From NCBI GenBank assembly GCA_022559985.1, contig JAFJTR010000024.1, positions 124,001-188,000 on the forward strand: a DNA stretch of 64,000 nt, given 5' to 3'. The notes under the pieces are model-generated. The model was given only the letters and a program-made list of their open reading frames with translations, was not told the origin of the DNA and searched no databases. This DNA comes from Parastagonospora avenae f. sp. tritici 18332-5 (Eukaryota; Ascomycota; Dothideomycetes; Pleosporales; Phaeosphaeriaceae). Positions 1-8,030 of this stretch are shown piece by piece. The position numbers were made by a program, and so were the translations under genes. Within the stretch, counting starts at the first letter, position 1, and every line of letters starts with the position of its first letter.

Positions 1-1665
1 AGCCTTCTCTTCGCCGTCTTCTGGCTCTTGTCCCGTCATTACATCACCGCACCGGGATGGGTTCCCGAAATAATCTCGCACGGGGAGACCGAGCCGCGAT
101 GTCCTCAGGTCGAGCCGCTGGTTCCTGCCAAGACGTCTAAAGAGCTGGATGATATACAAGCGTACCTCGAGTCTGATGATTTCAAGAAGGTCGCTATTGA
201 GCGCTTGTCTGGCGCTGTCAAGGTGCCCACTCAGAGCTATGATGATCTAGGCGAGATCGGCGAGGATGAGCGCTGGGACATTTTCTACGACTTTGCTGTG
301 TACCTTGAGAAGACCTTTCCTCTTGTGCATGCGAATCTGCAGCTCGAGAAAGTCAACACACATGGCTTGTTGTACACTTGGGCTGGCAAGGATGCGAGCT
401 TGAAGCCGAACCTGCTGATGGCCCACCAGGATGTTGTACCTGTTCCAGAAAGCACAGTCAAGAGCTGGACGTATCCTCCGTTTGACGGACACTTTGATGG
501 GACGTTTGTGTGGGGACGTGGAGCAAGCGACTGCAAGAATCAACTAATTGGCATCTTGTCAGCCGTCGAAGCGCTCCTCTCTGCGAACTTCGAACCGCGA
601 CGAACGCTCATCTTGTCTTTCGGGTTCGATGAAGAGATTTCTGGTGGGCAAGGAGCTCACCACCTTGCGGACTATTTGATCAAGAAGCTCGGCCACAACT
701 CGATTGCTGCTATCGTTGACGAGGGCGCTGTGAACATCGAGAGCTGGGGTGCCAACTTTGCTGTTCCCGGTGTTGGCGAAAAAGGCTACATCGACGTGGA
801 CATTATAGTCCGGATGCCGGGTGGTCATTCCAGCATCCCGCCTAAGCACAACGGCATCGGTGTTGCGAGCGAGCTCATCACACAGATCGAGGCTAACCCA
901 TACGAACCCCATCTCTACGATGAGAACCCATATCTCGGTCTTCTCAACTGCGGAGCTGAGCATGCTGCAGAGTTTCCCAAAAAGCTCGACAAGCTGCTAA
1001 GTAAACGGTCCAGCAAAAGCAAAACTTGTTCAAAGAAGAGTAAGAAAGACGCTCTCGCGATCGAAGCAGCGAAGGCGGGACCCGGAATCAAGTATCTCTT
1101 CACTAGCTCTGTCGCGGTCGACATCATCCATGGTGGCGTCAAGAACAATGCTTTACCCGAGCGCACGCAGATTACAGTCAATCATCGGGTCAACGTCGGA
1201 TCCACCACTGATGCCATCAAGGCACACGTCGCCTCCATAGCCGGTGATATTGCGCATAAGTACAATCTGACCCTCAACGCCTACAACGCAACCGAATCTC
1301 CATCAAGCATTACACTTTCCGTCAAACACATCACCGTCGAGCCCGCTCCAGTCACACCAACGACGCTTCACATCTCGTCCAACTCGACTCGCTTGACGCC
1401 TTACAACGTATTGTCTGGTACTACTCGCGCACTATACGGCAAAGACTTAATCGTATCGCCGGGCATCATGACTGGCAACACTGATACGCGATACTACTGG
1501 GATTTGAGCGAGCATATCTTCAGATACGGGCCTGGGTGGGATAAGGAGCAAGATGGCATGGGTAATATTCACACGGTTGATGAGAAGATGGGTGTCAAGG
1601 GGCACGTGGATACGACGAGGTGGATGTGGTCATGGATCCGGAACATGGATGAGGCGGAGTTGTGA
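1..1665 (+). CDS. Vacuolar carboxypeptidase S-like M20 metallopeptidase (5' partial)
   Basis: This is a zinc-dependent M20 peptidase of the Cps1 type, which in yeast trims peptides in the vacuole. The frame is open from the first base, so the N-terminus lies outside the window. The first visible residues (SLLFAVFWLLS) look like the end of a membrane anchor, as expected for Cps1. Counting from base 1, the metal and catalytic residues fall in the usual order: MAHQDVV (His near residue 142), GASDCKN (Asp near 177), the DEE triad (near 210-212), IVDEG (Asp near 240), and a C-terminal IHTVDE His near 524. The dimerisation lid follows the RMPGGHSS motif. A lysine/serine-rich loop near residues 325-345 is a family-typical insertion. 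The visible 554 residues are close to full family length, so only a short cytosolic tail should be missing. No intron is needed in the visible part. Confidence 0.93.
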   Translation, partial: SLLFAVFWLLSRHYITAPGWVPEIISHGETEPRCPQVEPLVPAKTSKELDDIQAYLESDDFKKVAIERLSGAVKVPTQSYDDLGEIGEDERWDIFYDFAVYLEKTFPLVHANLQLEKVNTHGLLYTWAGKDASLKPNLLMAHQDVVPVPESTVKSWTYPPFDGHFDGTFVWGRGASDCKNQLIGILSAVEALLSANFEPRRTLILSFGFDEEISGGQGAHHLADYLIKKLGHNSIAAIVDEGAVNIESWGANFAVPGVGEKGYIDVDIIVRMPGGHSSIPPKHNGIGVASELITQIEANPYEPHLYDENPYLGLLNCGAEHAAEFPKKLDKLLSKRSSKSKTCSKKSKKDALAIEAAKAGPGIKYLFTSSVAVDIIHGGVKNNALPERTQITVNHRVNVGSTTDAIKAHVASIAGDIAHKYNLTLNAYNATESPSSITLSVKHITVEPAPVTPTTLHISSNSTRLTPYNVLSGTTRALYGKDLIVSPGIMTGNTDTRYYWDLSEHIFRYGPGWDKEQDGMGNIHTVDEKMGVKGHVDTTRWMWSWIRNMDEAEL

Positions 1666-2393
1666 TTGTATGCATTAAGCTATTGTATTGTATATAAGGC
1701 CGACAGGGAGGCATGAGAATTGGGGCATACGCAATGGGGTCGATGTACTGCAGTACGACGTAATGTCTTTCGGCATAGATGATCTCGTCGCGGTATAGGA
1801 TGTCTCGAGGCTCGCACAAGCTGATTCCCTAACTTAAGTCATGGTTTTCAGCTGTTTTCTGCATCAAAAGATGTGTCGAGAAATTTGGCATCAGCCCAGT
1901 CGCTAGAATTACCATTTGCAGCAATTCGCACGCGCTTCATTTACATTTTAGATGCACAATGCTTTTAGTATAGCAGGGCATTCAAGCTATATGATCTAAG
2001 ATATAGAGGCTATCCTATTAGTATTCAGTGTCCGACAATGGGTACGAACAGTTGTGCCTCCTACCTGGGGGTTTCAGCCGTTACCCTGTGAATAGAGTTC
2101 AAGAAAAATAAACTCATGAAGCATTGTCTGTTGATACGGCAAAGATGAGGTTGAATCAAGTAACGGTCGTTGCAACGAGTTGAGGTAGATGATTTTGATT
2201 GATTAGAGGAGGTGGGCTGCAGCTCGCGTACGAACTGAATCCCACCCCACGGCACGGGCCACATGCGTGGTCACGTGCTCGCCACGTACGTACGGTGGCT
2301 CGAAACTAAGAGCAGCCAACATTGTCCGACCAAAATATTAGCGTAGCCTAAATACTGCAGGTAACTTTATTAAATTCACGGGGTGTATAAGTT
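1666..2393. other. Intergenic, no gene seen
   Basis: This holds the 3' flank of the carboxypeptidase and the upstream flank of the first WLM relic. It is AT-richer than the coding DNA on its left. A CACGTG box lies at about 2273. No RNA gene or conserved reading frame was recognised. Confidence 0.5.
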
Positions 2394-3287
2394 TTGCACT
2401 GTTTCATTTCTCGAGGGCACATAAAACTCGTAGCAGCCCTCTCCCCCAATCAACACAGAGTTCGCACAATCGAGCGAACTCAACTCACAACCACAGAATC
2501 TACTGAAATCTCGTCTGAAATTCCTGAAGCTTATTCGCAACGTCAGAGCAAGCTGACTGCGAACGGACTTGACCCTGAGCCCATTCGAAACCCTCATTAC
2601 CATCACACCAACCACTTTGAGCGATACGCCACTCTTCCAGAGCATCCGAACCTTCTGGAAGCCATCACGTTGCTGGGAACCCTGAGCACTATTGTCGAGT
2701 CATACATGGCCTTCGCAGGGATCAAGGTTCCCTTGCTCGAAGAGTTTCCGCCGAATAACAGTGAACACATACGCGGGCGTTACGATGGTTGAGCCTACAG
2801 ACCTGTTCGCATTCTCATTTTGCTGCGTTCCAGGACCGACCACACCAAGTTCGAGCCTCTCAACTATCTACTGGACACAATCTGTCACGAGTTAGCGCAT
2901 TTTTCGACCATCAGGAGTGTGGACCACGATGATCACTTCTGGGTTACAAACAAGATGATAGTCGAGTGGGTTGAGAAATCACTTGAACACAGCATTGCCA
3001 TGTCGCGAAATGAGTCTTGTTTGAAGCGGCTGCAATTTAGCAATTATGCGTATGCGCCCATCATCAAAGCCTTGGACGTCCCGCAAGATCATGCCGCAAT
3101 ACGAGCAGTTTGGGAATGGGAGCAGAAGATCCATGGCTGGAGTGTAGATATTATCGATGTTCCAGACCCCATCACGCATTTTGTAGAAGTATCCGGGCTT
3201 TGCGACCCCGATCGGGCGGGTGACAGCCGAGGCAATAAAGTCAAACCTGGAGAAGCTGTACGAGCTGACTTGCACTTAACCCTATAA
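2394..3287 (+). pseudogene. WLM (Wss1-like) metalloprotease relic, copy 1
   Basis: WLM proteases such as Wss1 cleave proteins cross-linked to DNA; that role is family knowledge, not shown here. In one frame the sequence gives the WLM order: a helical lead with LPEHPNLLEA, then VPLLEEFPPNN, then ILILLRSR, then LLDTICHELAH with a downstream DHDDHF supplying a third histidine. The HExxH site is at about 2888-2902. An in-frame TGA at 2790-2792 separates the lead from the catalytic part although both lie in the same frame. No spliceable intron that keeps the frame removes it. No ATG precedes the domain: the only in-frame Met in the first part is inside it, and a TAA closes the frame at 2388. The C-terminal tail to 3287 is intact. 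I infer a pseudogene; a rearranged gene with unseen introns is less likely. Confidence 0.62.
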
Positions 3288-3684
3288 GGACCTGTTCAAT
3301 AATCTTCTTTCATGACACTGTAAGGTGTTGTGTAGAATACTCAGTTGATAGAAATCCGAAGCATGTGTTTGGTTCTAATAGAGACGGAGGACACATGTCA
3401 GTATGTTCGACATCTCTACTTTAGCAATGGAAGAAGTCATGAAAACACCTTTATCGTCAAAATCTTAATTTGCAGACTTGAATATTTGCTTTTCGGGCGA
3501 AGATAGCTCGTAGGAGGGTATCTAGTCTACTCAGATCAAGTACAATCACATACGAAATCTCGATTTAGGGCCGTGAAATAATAGTATTGTTAGTAGCACT
3601 TCGTCTGCAGCGCGATAGTTGCAGTAAGTGGGTGTACAATATTGTACGATGGGGTTGAGCAAGTTACGAATGTATATTGTTGCA

Positions 3685-3702
3685 GATTGATTGATTGATT
3701 GA
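3685..3702. repeat. GATT tetranucleotide microsatellite
   Basis: Four full GATT units plus GA, in the spacer upstream of WLM relic 2. Simple-sequence repeat, no function assigned. Confidence 0.8.
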
Positions 3703-3760
3703 AGCTATCGTACGGGAAGACTATATACTCCTGCACTAGCCCCTAAATCGCGTGCAGAGG

Positions 3761-3779
3761 CTGATCATGTGATGATCAG
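3761..3779. repeat. Short perfect inverted repeat
   Basis: CTGATCA, a 5-nt spacer, then TGATCAG. It could be a dimeric binding site in the old promoter of WLM copy 2, or chance. Confidence 0.5.
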
Positions 3780-4275
3780 GTGACTCGTACGATCACTCCA
3801 AATATTGGTACGAACAAGTATGAATTTTTTCTAAGTTCAATTGAAAGAGGTAATTACGTGTGTTGTTCTAGGTCCAGCTAAATCATCAGCAACGCCCCCT
3901 TCATTGTGCACTCAAATTTGAACAATTGCAATGTCTTCCTTAACACACGGCACTACGTAAACTACCTATGCACATTCAGCATACCGACCTCCTCTCTCGC
4001 CCTTGTTCTAGTAGCTCTGGGTTAAGCATAGCTCAGTGAGTAGCAACGTTCTCCTGAACCATTGTGTGAGCACTATGCCCGTAGCAGCAGTTGCCTTCGC
4101 CCGTACAAATCTCTAATTCAGTAGGCAGTCGTGTATCTTCATTCAATTGGATGTTGGACCACCGTGTGAATGTACCGCAAATAGTCGACGCCGAGTTACT
4201 CATAATCTTGATTCCGTTCTCGCAAGATCCCAGAACCCAACACTTGAATCCACTCCACTTGGACCGCAACTCAAT

Positions 4276-4832
4276 ATGGCATCCAAAATGTGGGGAACTT
4301 GTATCGTTGATCATGAAGGCCAGGGCAACGGCAAGCTACACTACGTACACGCCTGCATCAAACCACTAGACAATACAATCACGTGGTTCAGATGTTCGAA
4401 GAGCAACATTGAACATATCATGAGGCATTTCCTCCAGCAGCTACTCATAATCCTCGATCCGTTGCTGAAAACCCACGATTCTCGAGTCGCTGAGCTCGAG
4501 GAGCTGTCTCCCGACGGAAAATTCTATGGGAAGATCTACATGTTTCCGGAGGACCGTACTCTCATGAAGAATGAAAGTCAGCAGAGGTGCATATCAAGAT
4601 TCAGCTACGTGAGGGACCACACAAGTGGAATATGAATCCACTCGGAAAGATTCTCGATATCTTCTGTCATGAGTTGGCTCACTGTTGGGCGCCAGACCAC
4701 GGAGACGTCTTCCTCCGAAAATGGGTCGAACTGAGGAGTGAGCTTGAAAAGGACCTGAAGGGGATTGTAAAGGTATACAAGTACGACGGGCTTTTTACCG
4801 ATATGGTTAAGACTCAGGTCGAGGCCGACTGA
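4276..4832 (+). pseudogene. WLM (Wss1-like) metalloprotease relic, copy 2
   Basis: Second tandem copy of the same family as the locus at 2.4-3.3 kb. From the ATG at 4276 (MASKMWG) one frame gives a helical lead with RHFLQQLLIILDPLL and VAELEELSPDG, which lines up with the VPLLEEFPPNN stretch of copy 1. The catalytic half lies in another frame, from about 4585: HIKIQLRE, then ILDIFCHELAH, then PDHGDVFLRKW. The HELAH plus downstream His-Gly-x-x-Phe is the classical WLM/SprT-type zinc site. The two halves are joined by a single frame change near 4580-4590, and no GT-AG intron bridges it. The protein ends soon after the domain, with none of the C-terminal ubiquitin/Cdc48-binding tail known from Wss1. 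I infer a frameshifted pseudogene; a sequencing indel would restore it. Confidence 0.6.
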
Positions 4833-5587
4833 GGACTTCCACCTGGAGAGCTTCCTGTCATCCCTGAGTATACACGTCAGTCAAACACCACCAGCATGAA
4901 GGCTGTCGAGCGATGTGAGAAGAAGTATCGGGTCATGCTCTAGCATGCTAAGAGTTTTGATGTGAAGAAATGAATTTAGAAGCATTGTCAAGTCTACACG
5001 CAGTTCAGCAAGTACTCGGTTAGCACAAGCTAGCCTTTTATCTGTGAAGTAAAAAAGGAGCACGTTATTCCGCAGGTGTTAATGAAAAGTATACATCGAT
5101 TCTAAGTAATCATTTCAATACACATAGAAACATGATTGGATCCATCGATCGCTAGTGCAAATTACGCAGATTGTAGAACAAATTGATCAAATGTTCGTAA
5201 GCCTTCTTCGTGAATACTGCAACGCTGCTAGAAAGACTGGAAATAGTTTTTCTAGCACTAGGTATATGCGGTACTTAGTACGTATGAATCCAGGCTTATA
5301 AAAATTGATCCCAGTCATCCTCGCGATTGAAGCGTGATCACATTTCTACCTAGGCAGCGATGACTTAATACTGTAAACTCACAATATATACACAGCGGTT
5401 ATGAAAGTATCGCAAACTACTTTGCCCTTCTGCCGCAAGTCATTAGCACTGCGACTGTATAAGCATGGGGTCTACCCTATGCCAATTCACCGTAGTGTGC
5501 ATTCATCATCTACCATCTCCCATATAAGTCTTCGCACCCCTTATCCTCCAAATAATACACAACACACAACCTAATCTCAAACAGGCA
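4833..5587. other. Spacer between WLM relics 2 and 3
   Basis: AT-rich and without a supported gene. A CATATAAG box at about 5520 precedes the start of copy 3 by roughly 65 nt and may be its TATA element. Confidence 0.4.
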
Positions 5588-6486
5588 ATGCCTACTAAGA
5601 TGCATTCTGAAAACGTTCCTCTCAACAATTCAGAATCTGTTCGCAGTGACTCTGCCAAGTCCAAATTCGTATCTGTCTGGCACCGGGGCACGATCTGCCC
5701 CATCACCTCTAGTACCCTATTTTTGCACGCGAAGGCTGGAGGGAGAAGATAGTGTTTGAGTTCCTCGAAACACTGCAGATAATTGTCCACACTTTAATCT
5801 CAGCCCACGGCTTAAGGATAAAAGCGCCCTGTGAACTGCATCCCGCTATGATTGGCTATTTTGGTCATTTCATGCCCTGCCTTCTCGCCGAGAAATTATT
5901 CTAGTACACAACAAACGGCTTGCCACGGCCGGGCATGATTCGGCTCCATGTACCTGTAACTCAAGATCTAGGTGACGAGGTTTTAATCGGCCAGATCCTG
6001 GATATTCTGTGCCATGAATTGGCGCACAGCTGGTATCAGAAAGACTCACACGGCGACTGGTTCGTGCGCAAGTGGGCAGAAATGAGACTCGAATTGGAGT
6101 AGTACCTGGGTGGGACTGTTCGGGTCCGAAGTCTTGAGGGGAGTTCGTCATATGATGCACGGTTGGCATTTGATGCACGGTTCGAGGCACTGGCTAAGGA
6201 GGAGTCGAAGACAGTGCCAAAGCAACCGGATCAGGAGAGCTTTAAAGCGCTCGAGAACTGGAAAAAGGCTGTGAAAGATAAGTGGCGGCCGTTGATCACA
6301 GAGAAAGCGGTTGATAAAGAGGCCACTGCTGACCGTTGGTTCTTCGAGTTCCCCACGTCAGCACCCAAAGACAAACCAATCAAGGTCATATAGAGTAAAC
6401 TGCAAGAGGGTGGCGGGCAGAAGCGAAGGCAGCTTGAGATGAAGTATGAGGAGCTAGGTATGAGTGAAGAGCAGCAGCGGGCTTGA
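5588..6486 (+). pseudogene. WLM (Wss1-like) metalloprotease relic, copy 3
   Basis: Third tandem copy. The ATG at 5588 (MPTKMHS) opens a frame that stops at about 5750. The WLM part continues in another frame from 5752: FLETLQIIVHTLIS, then IRLHVPVT, then QILDILCHELAHSW and SHGDWFVRKW. That frame is closed by three stops, all TAG, at 5902-5904, 6100-6102 and 6391-6393. Between and after them it still reads as sensible protein (ARFEALAKEESKTVP, DRWFFEFPTSAP, KRRQLEMKYEELGM) up to a TGA at 6484-6486. Such protein-like continuation past every stop is what a recently decayed gene looks like. Each TAG could come from CAG or TGG by a CpA-to-TpA change on one strand. The alternative, that the TAGs are 3' splice sites, lacks donors that keep the frame. 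Confidence 0.62.
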
Positions 6487-6823
6487 GTGAGCAGATCATG
6501 TTTGAAGGGGAAGACACCCAACTTCGACTTGAAGTCTAGGATAGAGATGAAACTTGTACATATTAGTAATCGTTGCAAAAATAGCATAGTAGTCTGTCAA
6601 GACTGGAGGAAAAGAGAGTCTGAAATGTAGTCATGATCGGAAGTCAAAGCATTGTATTCGTAGAATCTCGGTGCCTACCGATAATGCCGGTTCATCTCTT
6701 CTCTGAAATAGTATCATACTGTACACATTTTGGTATCAATTTTGAGCGAGCCTGACGGTCTTCGCGAAGCCAACTCGGCGATTTATTCCCAAACTCCTTC
6801 GCTATGCATGTAAAAAAGACACT
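6487..6823. other. Intergenic, no gene seen
   Basis: Boundary between WLM relic 3 and the 3' end of the TFIIE-beta gene on the opposite strand. Nothing recognisable apart from untranslated flank. Confidence 0.5.
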
Positions 6824-7618
6824 CTACTTGCGCATCCCAGAAAAGTCCTTGAGAATGTGCATCATGTGCGTGTTGGTCTGCTTGCCACCACGGCGCGCGG
6901 CGCGCTTCTTCTTCTGCTTAGGCCCGCCGCCGTTGATCTGGCGAGGTGCACTTGCGGCATGTAAACCGACGTTCATAAGGGTCGCGCGCAGGTCGTCAGG
7001 GTTCGCGGGAATGGCAATCTTATGCCACTCGTTCATGAACTCCGGGTCCATGGGGTGCATGAGCGAAGGGTCGTTATCCCACACTATCTTGGCAACGCCA
7101 TCCTTCGCACGCTTCACCAGCACTTCCTTCTTGTCCTCCATGCCCTTGATGTCGTCGGCGACCGTGGCCCAGCCGTCCTTGAGGTCCTTGATCGACAAGC
7201 CTTGCGCCGACTTCTGGTTCTGCAGGTAGCCCTTGAGCTGGGCGGGGTTGCGGATGTCGAGCTTGGGCTTGTAGCGGTAGGTGTCGTTGGCCGAGTTCCA
7301 CATGATGCGGTTGCCGTCGCTCTCGGAGCGGAAGAGCGTGCGCAGCTGCTCGCGCTGCGGGTCGCCTATTTTGACGCCCAGGAAGTTCATAATCTCATCG
7401 AACGGCAGCCATTTGTTCTTGTCGCGCAGGTGGTTGACCGTGTAGGTGAAGCGCGTGTACACGTGCTCGCCGGTGCCCTGGTCTATGGGCTGCGAGTAGA
7501 CGACGGCAGCGGCACCCTCAGCAGGACGCTTGCGCTTGGCACCATTTGCAGATGTGTTGGAGGGCGTGGGCGACGGAGCGTTGACGCGCGAGGCTGAGTT
7601 TGCTTTGAGGAAGGACAT
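6824..7618 (-). CDS. TFA2: Transcription initiation factor IIE, beta subunit (Tfa2)
   Basis: This is the small subunit of TFIIE, which bridges RNA polymerase II and TFIIH and helps open the promoter. The 264-residue protein is single-exon. Its N-terminus (to about residue 45) is low-complexity with a basic AKRKRP motif. Residues about 50-130 form the TFIIE-beta winged-helix region (FTYTVNHLRDKNKWLPFDEI, then GNRIMWNS and YRYKPKLDIRN). A second winged-helix-like segment follows (LKGYLQNQ, GLSIKDLKDGW, WDNDPSLMHPMDPEF). The C-terminal tail is basic (KQKKKRAARRGGKQ), as in other family members. Yeast Tfa2 is somewhat longer, so this is a normal compact form. The gene lies head to head with the Tpr gene, 412 bp between start codons, so a shared promoter region is likely. 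The start at 7618 gives a plausible MSFLKANS N-terminus. Confidence 0.92.
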   Translation of the reverse strand: MSFLKANSASRVNAPSPTPSNTSANGAKRKRPAEGAAAVVYSQPIDQGTGEHVYTRFTYTVNHLRDKNKWLPFDEIMNFLGVKIGDPQREQLRTLFRSESDGNRIMWNSANDTYRYKPKLDIRNPAQLKGYLQNQKSAQGLSIKDLKDGWATVADDIKGMEDKKEVLVKRAKDGVAKIVWDNDPSLMHPMDPEFMNEWHKIAIPANPDDLRATLMNVGLHAASAPRQINGGGPKQKKKRAARRGGKQTNTHMMHILKDFSGMRK

Positions 7619-8030
7619 GGCTGCGGACTGCGGAGGTGGTGCGTGGATGACGTGCGTCCCGGTGAGGACGGCGTGAATATGTGCAGCGTCTAGCTAAAGA
7701 GTCGCACAGCAACGGGGAGGGAACGAGCGGTAGGGTGGGCGGCAACGGTGAAGGTCACGGTGAGGTGAGGCAGGAGCGCAGTGAAAGAAACATAATAGGC
7801 AGCGACGACGGGCGCAGCAAAGGCAGCTATGATGCGCGCGGGCTTGGCGCATGGTGGTCCGTGATGGGCGTTCACGTCGGTGGTCAAACAAAGTAAACGC
7901 AGTTCGCGACTCGCTCTCGTCAACCCAACCGCGGCCTCATTGTCTCGACTCTCCTTTGTCCTTCTTTTCTGCATCTGTTCGCAACAGCGACGACGATGCA
8001 GCTGGCCTTGCACTAATAACCCACACCACC
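7619..8030. promoter_or_regulatory. Divergent promoter region, TFIIE-beta / Tpr
   Basis: A 412-bp region between two head-to-head start codons. A pyrimidine-rich stretch (about 7915-7980) precedes the Tpr ATG, which sits in the good context CACCATGG. No specific factor site was recognised. Confidence 0.55.

Larger units (their letters stand above)
3288..4275. other. Spacer between WLM relics 1 and 2
   Basis: AT-rich spacer with no supported gene. It contains a GATT tetranucleotide run at about 3685-3702 and a perfect 7-bp inverted repeat at 3761-3779. It may include the old promoter and degenerate 5' end of copy 2, because weak open frames overlap its right end. Confidence 0.4.

Noticed and set aside
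2753..2792. A 40-nt intron that would remove the TGA of WLM copy 1
   Set aside because: Poor donor, too short, and it would shift the frame away from the HELAH part.
7022..7597. 191-codon plus-strand frame opposite TFIIE-beta
   Set aside because: Antisense shadow; Leu/Val/Arg-rich without any recognisable motif.
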